Below are positions 1 through 5,222 of a DNA stretch of 5,222 bases, piece after piece. Location: the NCBI GenBank assembly GCA_946479475.1, contig CAMLGG010000337.1, forward strand, positions 1-5,222, written 5' to 3'. A program made the position numbers and the translations under genes. The notes beneath the pieces were generated by a model. It saw nothing but the letters and a program-made list of their open reading frames with translations, searched no databases and was not told the origin of the DNA. Each line of letters opens with the position of its first letter. The first letter of the stretch is position 1. The DNA comes from an uncultured Ideonella sp. (GTDB lineage: Bacteria; Pseudomonadota; Gammaproteobacteria; Burkholderiales; Burkholderiaceae).

Positions 1-389
1 GGCGCGAGCACCTGGCGGCGCTCGACTACCTGCGCCAGGGCATCCACCTGCGCGGTTACGCCCAGAAGAACCCGAAGCAGGAGTACAAGCGCGAAGCCTT
101 CGAGCTCTTCGCGCAACTGCTGGACGTGGTCAAGATGGAAGTGACGCGCATCCTGATGACGGTGCGCATCCAGACGCAGGAGCAGGTGAGCCAGGCCGCC
201 GAGGCGATCGAGGATCGGGCCGACCGCATCTCCAACGTCACCTACACCCATCCGAACGAGGATGGCAGCGTCAGCAGCGACGCCGATCCGGCCACGCTCG
301 CCTCGCAGGTGCCGCGCGTTGGCCGCAACGATCCTTGCCCTTGCGGCAGCGGCAAGAAGTACAAGGCCTGCCACGGGCGCCTCGCATAA
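1..389 (+). CDS. secA: Protein translocase ATPase SecA, C-terminal part (5'-partial)
   Basis: This is the end of SecA, the cytoplasmic motor ATPase that drives preproteins through the SecYEG channel. The reading frame is open from the window edge (first whole codon at base 3), and 128 residues are visible before TAA. The first part corresponds to the end of the helical scaffold/wing region, with the very conserved stretches [18 protein letters not shown] and [13 protein letters not shown] variable acidic linker follows. The C-terminal tail is [20 protein letters not shown], the zinc-binding motif CxCx(8)CH (bases 336-374) that binds SecB and ribosomes in other proteobacteria. All four ligands (three Cys, one His) are present, so the protein should be functional at this end. 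The ATPase domains lie outside the window. The next gene begins only 12 bp after the stop on the same strand, so read-through transcription into it is plausible. Identification is near certain. Confidence 0.97.
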   Translation, partial: REHLAALDYLRQGIHLRGYAQKNPKQEYKREAFELFAQLLDVVKMEVTRILMTVRIQTQEQVSQAAEAIEDRADRISNVTYTHPNEDGSVSSDADPATLASQVPRVGRNDPCPCGSGKKYKACHGRLA

Positions 390-401
390 CGCACGAGTGC
401 C

Positions 402-1682
402 GTGGATCGCGAGCCTCCGATTCACGAGCCCCTGTTCCGCGTAGAAGCGGTCGACCACCAGCGCCAGCGCTTCCACGGCACCGTGGTGCTGGCGCGGCCG
501 TGGTCGTTCGGCGCCGTCACGGCGCTGCTGACCCTGCTGGTGGCCGCGCTGCTGGTCTTCGCCTGGAAGGCCGGCTTCACGCGCAAGGAGGTGGTGACCG
601 GCATCGTGGTGCCCGACCGTGGCCTGATTCGCCTGGTGGCGCCGCAGGCGGGCCGGGTGCAGGAGGTCAAGGTCGCCGCCGGCCAGGTCGTCCAGGCGGG
701 TGATCCGCTGTTCGTCGTGCGTGACGAGCGTGTGGCCTCCACCGGCGCGAGCCAGGGCGACATCAGCAGGTCCCTGGCCGAGAGGGTGGAGCGGCTCGAG
801 CGCGAAGCGCGCCAGCAGGAAGAGCTTGCGTCGCTGCGGCAGCGTGAGCTGCGCACGCGGGCCAGCAACCTCGAGGCGAGCCTCCGGCAATTGGCCGAGG
901 AGTGGCGGATCCAGAAGGAGCGAGCCGACGTCGTGGGCCGCGTGGCCGAGGGCCAGGCCCAGCTCGCGCGCGAAGGCATGGTCAGCCCCTTGCTGGCCGA
1001 GGCCAAGCGCGCGGAGGCCCTGGAGGAACAGGCGCGACTGAACCGGATCGACCGGACCCGGCTGCAGACCGAAGGCGAGCTGTCGGCGGTCCGCGCGCAG
1101 CTGCAGGAAGCCCCGCTGCAGGCCGAGCGCGATCAATCCGCCACCCGCCGCGAGCTGGCCGCGTTGCGCCAGCAGATGGACGAGAGCGAGCTTCAACGCG
1201 AGGTCGTGGTGCACGCGCCGAGCGACGGCGTGGTCGCGGCCGTGCTGGTCCAGCCGGGCCAGGCCCTCGGCGCTTCCGCAGAGCTCGCCCATCTCGTGCC
1301 CAAGGGTGCCCAGCTCGAGGCCGAACTGATGATGCCCTCGCGGGCGGCGGGTCAAGTGCATCCGGGCCAGACCGTGCAACTCCGCTTCGAGGCCTATCCC
1401 TACGAGCAGTTCGGCCTGGTGCCGGGGCAGGTGAGCAGCGTGTCGCTGAGTCCTGTCGCCACCGACGAACGCACCTCGGGCCTGGTGACGCCGGGGGCCG
1501 GCGATGCCGGTGCCGTCTACCGCGCCCGCGTCAGCATCGACATGGCCGCGCTGCGACAGCGCACCGGCCAGGCCGAGCCGCTGCGCCCCGGCATGCTGCT
1601 TCAGGCCAGCATCGCGCTGGAGCACCGTACGCTGGTCGAATGGGCCCTGGCGCCGCTGCTGGGCGTGGGGCGTTCGCTGTGA
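402..1682 (+). CDS. HlyD/CvaA-type membrane fusion protein of a peptide exporter
   Basis: This 426-residue periplasmic adaptor would bridge the inner-membrane ABC transporter encoded next to it and an outer-membrane channel, as CvaA or HlyD do in type I secretion. The order of parts is a short cytoplasmic N-terminus containing LFRVEAVDHQRQRF, one membrane segment at about residues 36-56, and the first half of a biotinyl-lipoyl-like domain at about 70-108 (PDRGLIRLVAPQAGRVQEVK). A long Glu/Arg/Gln-rich coiled-coil hairpin runs from about 118 to 265. The second lipoyl half (VVVHAPSDGVVAAVLVQPGQ) covers about 268-300, followed by a beta-barrel segment to about 405 (LRPGMLLQASIALE). Length and layout are normal for the family. 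The GTG at 402 is chosen because the N-terminal motif begins soon after it and it clears the secA stop. Its Shine-Dalgarno is poor, suggesting coupling to upstream translation. The stop overlaps the next start as GTGA. The exact substrate is not determined by this protein. Confidence 0.93.
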   Translation: MDREPPIHEPLFRVEAVDHQRQRFHGTVVLARPWSFGAVTALLTLLVAALLVFAWKAGFTRKEVVTGIVVPDRGLIRLVAPQAGRVQEVKVAAGQVVQAGDPLFVVRDERVASTGASQGDISRSLAERVERLEREARQQEELASLRQRELRTRASNLEASLRQLAEEWRIQKERADVVGRVAEGQAQLAREGMVSPLLAEAKRAEALEEQARLNRIDRTRLQTEGELSAVRAQLQEAPLQAERDQSATRRELAALRQQMDESELQREVVVHAPSDGVVAAVLVQPGQALGASAELAHLVPKGAQLEAELMMPSRAAGQVHPGQTVQLRFEAYPYEQFGLVPGQVSSVSLSPVATDERTSGLVTPGAGDAGAVYRARVSIDMAALRQRTGQAEPLRPGMLLQASIALEHRTLVEWALAPLLGVGRSL

Positions 1683-3769
1683 ACTTCGGCTGGAGCCACC
1701 GCCTGCCGGTGATGATCCAGACCGAGGCCACCGAGTGCGGGCTTTGCAGCCTCGCGATGGTGGCCCACTACCACGGCCACCGGGCCGACCTGGCCCAGCT
1801 GCGGCTGCGCTTCGCCATCTCGCGCAAGGGCGCGACGCTTGAGGCGTTGATGCGCATCGCCGAGGCGCTGGGCCTGCAGACGCGAGCGCTGAGGCTGGAG
1901 ATGGACCAGCTGCCGCAGCTGCAGCTGCCGTGCATCCTGCACTGGGACATGAACCACTTCGTCGTGCTGCGCTCGGTGGGCGCGCGCGAGGCGGTGATCC
2001 ACGACCCGGCGGTGGGCGAGCGGCGCCTGAGCCTAGCCGAGTTCGGCAAGCATTTCACCGGCGTGGCGCTCGAGGTCAGCCCGGGCCCGAGCTTCGTCGC
2101 GCAGGACGAAGGCCCCCGTGTCTCGCTGCGCGGGCTCATGGGCCGCGTCAGCGGGCTGGGTCGCGGCCTCGCGCAGATCGGCCTGCTGGCCGTGCTGCTG
2201 GAGATCGTCACGCTCGCCACGCCGTTCTACCTGCAATGGGTGGTGGACCACGTGCTGGTCACCGGCGATGCCGACATGCTGACCGTGCTCGGCCTCGGCT
2301 TCGCGCTGCTTGTGCTGGTGCAGGGCGTGATCCACGCGGTGCGCGGCTGGTTCGTGATCGTGCTCGGCACGAGCCTGAACTTCCAGTGGCTGGGCAACGT
2401 TTTTGCGCATCTCGTGCGCCTTCCGCTCGACTTCTTCGAGAAGCGGCACATCGGCCACATCCTCGCCAGCTTCGGCGCGGTGGGCACCATCCAGCGCACC
2501 TTGACGACGCAGTTTGCGCAGACGGTGGTCGATGGCCTGATGACCGTCGGCACGCTCGCGATGATGCTGGCCTACAGCCCGCGCCTGGCCGGCGTCTCGC
2601 TGGCAGCCCTGGGGGCGTATGCGCTGCTGCGGCGCGCGCGCTTTCGCGCGCAGCGCGAGGCCGAGGCCGAGCAGATCGTGCACACGGCGCGCCAGCAGAC
2701 CCACCTCATCGAGACCGTGGGCGGCATCCAGAGCGTGCGCCTGTTCGGCAAGGCTGACGTGCGTCGCGCCGGTTGGCTGAACATGCTGGCCGACGAGTTC
2801 AACGCCGGCCTGCGGGTGCAGCGCCTCGCGCTCGGGCAGGACACGGCGCGCGTGGTGCTCACCGGGCTGGAGAGGGTGGTCGTCGTGTGGCTGGCCGCAC
2901 GCCTGGTGCTGGCCCACCAGTTCACCGCCGGCATGCTGTTCGCCTACATGGCCTACCAGTGGCAGTTCTCGACGCGCGTGGCGGCGCTGGTGGACAAGCT
3001 GACCGAGCTCTCGATGCTCAAGCTGCACGGCGAGCGCCTGGCGGACATCGTCTGGCAGCCGCAGGAGGATTCGGCTCCACTGCTACCGGCCGAACAGGAT
3101 CTCGGCAAGCTCGAGATGGCGGTGGAGATGCAGGACGTGTCGTTCCGCTACTCACCCACCGAGCCTCCCGTCCTGCAGGGCGTGCGCTTGCGTATCGAGC
3201 CCGGCGAGTGCGTGGCCATCACCGGCCCTTCGGGCTGCGGCAAGACGACGCTGGTCAAGGTCCTGCTCGGCCTGTTGCCGCCGACCGAAGGCGAAGTGCG
3301 CGTGGGCGGCATGCGCCTGCAGCAGCTGGGCCTGGGCAACTACCGCCGGCTCGTCGGCACGGTGATGCAGGAGGACCGCCTCTTCTCGGGCTCCATCGCC
3401 GACAACATCTGCTTCTTCGACCCCGACCCGCAATGGGAGCGCATCGTCGAGTGCGCGGTGCAGGCCGGGGTGGAGCGCGAGATCGCCGCGATGCCGATGG
3501 GCTTTCACACCCTGACCGGCGAATCAGGCATCGGCCTTTCGGGCGGCCAGAAGCAGCGCGTCCTGCTCGCCCGGGCGCTGTATCAGCGTCCGCGGATGCT
3601 GGTGCTGGACGAAGCCACCAGCCACCTGGACCTAGGCAACGAGAAGTCGGTGAACGAGACCGTGCGAGGGCTGAACCTGACCCGCGTGGTGGTCGCCCAT
3701 CGCCCCGAGACCATCGCGATGGCCGACCGGGTGCTGGCGATGCGGGACGGGCGGCTGGTAGAGGGCTGA
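1679..3769 (+). CDS. C39 peptidase-containing ABC exporter (CvaB/RaxB type)
   Basis: This 696-residue inner-membrane transporter should cleave double-glycine leaders in the cytoplasm and export the released peptide using ATP. An N-terminal C39 peptidase (about 8-135) has Gln14 and Cys20 in QTEATECG, His93 in NHFVVL and Asp109 in IHDPAVG, so the catalytic set looks complete. Six membrane segments lie roughly at 163-185, 200-224, 280-299, 302-318, 391-412 and 415-430. The nucleotide-binding domain has Walker A GPSGCGKTT (516-524), Q-loop Gln564, signature LSGGQ (620-624), Walker B LVLDE (641-645), D-loop SHLD and H-loop His674. Length and the DEATSHLD wording fit the CvaB/RaxB family. The frame is open far upstream, but the GTG at 1679 is chosen because it overlaps the adaptor stop by 4 bp and the conserved RLPVMIQTE follows at once. 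Adaptor and transporter are almost certainly translationally coupled. The adjacent convergent double-glycine peptide gene is the best candidate substrate. Confidence 0.96.
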   Translation: MNFGWSHRLPVMIQTEATECGLCSLAMVAHYHGHRADLAQLRLRFAISRKGATLEALMRIAEALGLQTRALRLEMDQLPQLQLPCILHWDMNHFVVLRSVGAREAVIHDPAVGERRLSLAEFGKHFTGVALEVSPGPSFVAQDEGPRVSLRGLMGRVSGLGRGLAQIGLLAVLLEIVTLATPFYLQWVVDHVLVTGDADMLTVLGLGFALLVLVQGVIHAVRGWFVIVLGTSLNFQWLGNVFAHLVRLPLDFFEKRHIGHILASFGAVGTIQRTLTTQFAQTVVDGLMTVGTLAMMLAYSPRLAGVSLAALGAYALLRRARFRAQREAEAEQIVHTARQQTHLIETVGGIQSVRLFGKADVRRAGWLNMLADEFNAGLRVQRLALGQDTARVVLTGLERVVVVWLAARLVLAHQFTAGMLFAYMAYQWQFSTRVAALVDKLTELSMLKLHGERLADIVWQPQEDSAPLLPAEQDLGKLEMAVEMQDVSFRYSPTEPPVLQGVRLRIEPGECVAITGPSGCGKTTLVKVLLGLLPPTEGEVRVGGMRLQQLGLGNYRRLVGTVMQEDRLFSGSIADNICFFDPDPQWERIVECAVQAGVEREIAAMPMGFHTLTGESGIGLSGGQKQRVLLARALYQRPRMLVLDEATSHLDLGNEKSVNETVRGLNLTRVVVAHRPETIAMADRVLAMRDGRLVEG

Positions 3770-3772
3770 GAA

Positions 3773-3803
3773 GCGGCGCGCCGCGGGGAGCGTGGCGCGC
3801 CGT
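3773..3803. terminator. GC-rich hairpin between convergent genes, possible bidirectional terminator
   Basis: Perfect 9-bp arms CGGCGCGCC (3774-3782) and GGCGCGCCG (3794-3802) are extended inward by a G-T pair and two G-C pairs, leaving a 5-base loop. The structure fills most of the 41-bp gap between the transporter stop (TGA, 3767-3769) and the small peptide gene's stop on the other strand. Its placement three bases after one gene and seven after the other suggests transcription ending from both sides. No T-run follows on either strand, so it is not a canonical intrinsic terminator. It may only protect 3' ends or pause polymerase. Confidence 0.5.
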
Positions 3804-3810
3804 CGTCGGC

Positions 3811-3954
3811 TCAGGCGGCCGGCTTGGCGCCGAGCTTGGGGTCGTTGGGGACGCTGAGGCCGGGATATCCGGCCGGGCCGCCGGCAACCTGTTTCGTTTC
3901 CTGGGGCGTCAGCACCCGAATCGGGGTGACTGGGGTCTTCGTCGTCGTTGACAT
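3811..3954 (-). CDS. Double-glycine leader peptide, putative exported signal or bacteriocin-like peptide
   Basis: This is a 47-residue gene product. The first 26 residues form a leader ending LTPQETKQVAGG, with Leu at -12, Thr at -11, Glu at -8, Val at -4 and Gly-Gly at -2/-1. That matches the LSxxELxxIxGG consensus cut by C39 peptidase transporters, except that -7 is Thr instead of a hydrophobic residue. The predicted product is the last 21 residues, starting PAGYPGLSVP and ending KLGAKPAA. It has five Pro, four Ala, three Gly, two Lys and one Asp, with no Cys and no Thr. The ATG is fixed by a strong Shine-Dalgarno (AAGGAGG, five bases upstream). The gene converges with the C39 transporter and lies 82 bp downstream of the TPR/winged-helix gene on the same strand. 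Short length and the lack of a hydrophobic GxxxG stretch favour a signalling peptide over a pore-forming bacteriocin, but this is inference. I do not recognise a named family for the core. Confidence 0.85.
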   Translation of the reverse strand: MSTTTKTPVTPIRVLTPQETKQVAGGPAGYPGLSVPNDPKLGAKPAA

Positions 3955-3959
3955 GTTGT

Positions 3960-3966
3960 CCTCCTT
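3960..3966 (-). promoter_or_regulatory. Strong ribosome-binding site of the double-glycine peptide gene
   Basis: On the minus strand the sequence reads AAGGAGG, then ACAAC, then ATG. This is a near-perfect complement to the 16S anti-Shine-Dalgarno at a five-base spacing. It is much stronger than anything seen before the adaptor (402) or transporter (1679) starts, and it decides the start of the small gene. It also argues that the short frame is truly translated, probably at a higher rate than the exporter. Confidence 0.85.
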
Positions 3967-3982
3967 GGATCGACGTTGGATA

Positions 3983-4003
3983 CACCTGCCCGTTGGGCAG
4001 GTG
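3983..4003. repeat. Perfect inverted repeat upstream of the peptide gene
   Basis: The arms CACCTGCCC (3983-3991) and GGGCAGGTG (3995-4003) are exact reverse complements around a 3-base loop, which reads AAC on the minus strand. The repeat sits in the 82-bp gap between the TPR/winged-helix gene stop and the peptide gene, 16 bases upstream of its Shine-Dalgarno. In RNA it would be a stable stem. No T-run follows, so a classic terminator is unlikely. It could instead be an operator, a transcript-processing or stability element separating the two genes, or an attenuating structure. The symmetry is certain; the role is not known. Confidence 0.6.
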
Positions 4004-4036
4004 GCCGTGCACGTACTCGCACTCGGCGAACCAATG

Positions 4037-5222
4037 CTAGGGAGCCAGTCCTGCCTGCGGCATCCCCAGGAAGGGGGGCTCGGCCTTTGGCGAAAGTCCG
4101 TCGGTCAGGAGGTAGCGGGTGCTGGGCCCTTTGCCGGTCTGGACCAGCAATCCGCGCTCGGCGAGCAGGCCGAGGTGCTTGGAAGCAGTCGCTAGGCTGA
4201 CCGCCGCCACCTCGGCATAGCGACTCTTGTTGATGCTGCCCTGGGCGAGCACATGGGCCAGGACCGATTGCCGGCGGTCGGCGTCCAGAAGGTCCATGCT
4301 TCGCTCGGCCCAGCTTTGCGCGAGGCGTTGCTCCCTGGTTAGTTCGCGCGAGAAGGCCGCGCGCAGCGCATCGAGCTCGGGGGCGAAGTCGTCCTGCAGG
4401 CCGTGGCGCTGGGCGAGCGCCAATGCAGCCTCACGCTCCTTGCCTGCGATGGCCAGGTACGCCCGGGCTATGGCGAGATGGGTGCGCACCTGCTGTGCGG
4501 CGGGCTGAGGCACCGCGAGGCTGGTTCGCAGGCGCTGGATGTCGGCCATCTCCTCGAAGTGAGCCGCGTACTCGATGGGGATCAGGCGGTCTGGGCCCCC
4601 GCTTGCCCCCATGGTCTCTTGCTTTAGCGCACGTACGGACGCACCGAGTCCCGGGGTGTTGTCCTCCGCGCTCAAGCGAGCCGCGGTGGCTGCATGCCGA
4701 TCCCCCATGGCCTCGTCGTCGCTGTTCCCGCGCGTCTGGAAGCGCTTGTAGTACGCCTCGGCCAGGTTGTAGTGCGCCATGCCGAGGTGCGCCCGCAGCC
4801 CGGCAGTCTCCTGGATCGCAATGACGCTCTGGTACTCCTCGATGGCGCGATCCAGATTGCCTTGATAGAAGTAGCTCACCCCAAGATTGCCGTGGGCGCC
4901 TGCAAGCACCTCGGGCTCGACGACCATGGCGTTCGCAGCGTCGATCACCCGCCGACCGTAATCCAGCGCCCGCTCGAAATCCCGCGCCTCGCCATAGATG
5001 AGACTGAGGTTCCGGTAGGTGTTGAGCACGGCGCGCTGGTCACCCAGGCGCTCATAGACGATCAGGGCCTTGTGCTTGTGCTCCAGCGCCCGCCCCGTAT
5101 CGCCCAGGCAGCGCCAGTACTCGCCCCAGGTTTGCTCCAGGGGGCCCAGGACGTCGCCGGGCAGCTCATGCTCATGGCCCAACTGCTCGGCCTGGTCCAG
5201 CAGGGCCTTGGCGCGCGGGTTG
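4037..5222 (-). CDS. TPR-repeat protein with C-terminal winged-helix domain, putative regulator (5'-partial)
   Basis: The frame runs open from the right edge to TAG, giving 394 visible residues; the N-terminus is outside the window. Visible residues about 26-163 form tetratricopeptide-like helix pairs, for example GRALEHKHKALIVYERLGD, TYRNLSLIYGEARDFERALD and AGAHGNLGVSYFYQGNLDRA. A less regular Ala-rich helical region follows to about 300. The end (about 314-373, bases 4103-4282) looks like a winged helix-turn-helix: RYAEVAAVSLATASKHLGLL, then AERGLLVQTGKGPSTRYLLT, whose glycine-rich turn would be the wing. TPR domains bind peptides or proteins and the winged helix should bind DNA, so a ligand-responsive regulator is a reasonable inference. 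Position upstream of the double-glycine peptide gene on the same strand suggests a shared transcript or direct control. In RRNPP-type peptide receptors the HTH is N-terminal, so this would not be a classical member. It could also be a C-terminal part of a larger ATPase-TPR regulator. Confidence 0.8.
   Translation of the reverse strand, partial: NPRAKALLDQAEQLGHEHELPGDVLGPLEQTWGEYWRCLGDTGRALEHKHKALIVYERLGDQRAVLNTYRNLSLIYGEARDFERALDYGRRVIDAANAMVVEPEVLAGAHGNLGVSYFYQGNLDRAIEEYQSVIAIQETAGLRAHLGMAHYNLAEAYYKRFQTRGNSDDEAMGDRHAATAARLSAEDNTPGLGASVRALKQETMGASGGPDRLIPIEYAAHFEEMADIQRLRTSLAVPQPAAQQVRTHLAIARAYLAIAGKEREAALALAQRHGLQDDFAPELDALRAAFSRELTREQRLAQSWAERSMDLLDADRRQSVLAHVLAQGSINKSRYAEVAAVSLATASKHLGLLAERGLLVQTGKGPSTRYLLTDGLSPKAEPPFLGMPQAGLAP

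Noticed and set aside
902..1678. In-frame open extension upstream of the ABC transporter start
   Set aside because: It overlaps the adaptor gene in another frame and encodes an Arg/Gly/Pro-rich low-information sequence typical of GC-rich shadow frames. The peptidase domain begins right after the GTG at 1679.
2033..3028. Long minus-strand open frame (331 codons) opposite the transporter
   Set aside because: It is a His/Gln/Arg-rich antisense shadow of a clearly conserved coding region and shows no recognisable domain.
3632..4012. 126-codon minus-strand frame covering the small peptide gene in another frame
   Set aside because: It starts at a GTG without a good ribosome-binding site, runs through the convergent hairpin and into the transporter antisense, and has no domain. 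The 47-codon frame has the strong Shine-Dalgarno and the leader motif.
3955..4036. A sigma-70 promoter for the peptide gene (TTGGTT and TATCCA-like boxes on the minus strand)
   Set aside because: The boxes are poor and not correctly spaced, and the second lies next to the inverted repeat. The sequence alone does not support a promoter call.
3824..4195. Plus-strand 123-codon frame across the peptide gene and regulator end
   Set aside because: It is antisense to two supported genes, has no recognisable protein features, and no convincing ribosome-binding site was noticed.
5180..5182. TTG as the start of the TPR/winged-helix protein
   Set aside because: The frame stays open to the window edge with helical, TPR-like residues (for example AKALLDQAEQLGHEHE) upstream of this codon, so the gene continues beyond the window.
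1..5222. CRISPR array, tRNA/rRNA genes, insertion sequences or attachment sites
   Set aside because: No regularly spaced repeats, cloverleaf-like sequences, transposase motifs or flanking direct repeats were seen.

Overview
The window is GC-rich DNA with GC-biased third codon positions and no large non-coding stretch. The end of secA closely resembles proteobacterial SecA, and the overall character suggests a betaproteobacterium, probably Burkholderiales. That placement is inferred from base composition and protein style; no taxonomic marker was searched.

Plus strand, left half: the 3' end of secA (1-389) is followed after 12 bp by a two-gene exporter. The first gene (402-1682) encodes a HlyD/CvaA-type membrane fusion protein. 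The second (1679-3769) overlaps it by 4 bp (GTGA) and encodes a full-length CvaB/RaxB-type ABC transporter. Its N-terminal C39 peptidase has an intact Cys/His/Asp set, and its nucleotide-binding domain is complete. Transporters of this kind cut leader peptides after a Gly-Gly pair and export the remainder.

Minus strand, right half: an incomplete gene enters from the right edge (5222 down to 4037). It encodes tetratricopeptide-like repeats followed by a C-terminal winged-helix DNA-binding domain. Downstream on the same strand, after 82 bp containing a perfect 9-bp inverted repeat, lies a 47-codon gene (3954 down to 3811). It has a strong AAGGAGG ribosome-binding site, and its product carries a textbook double-glycine leader (LTPQETKQVAGG) followed by a 21-residue, proline-rich, cysteine-free core. 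This small gene converges tail-to-tail with the peptidase transporter across a 41-bp gap that is mostly a GC-rich hairpin.

Reading of the locus: the small peptide is the obvious candidate substrate of the adjacent C39 exporter, and the TPR/winged-helix protein is a candidate regulator or receptor. The set therefore looks like a compact peptide export system, either signal or bacteriocin-like, in a Gram-negative bacterium. The peptide gene, its leader and the intact transporter motifs are visible in the sequence. The functional link between the three parts is inference. No outer-membrane TolC-type gene and no immunity gene are visible here.
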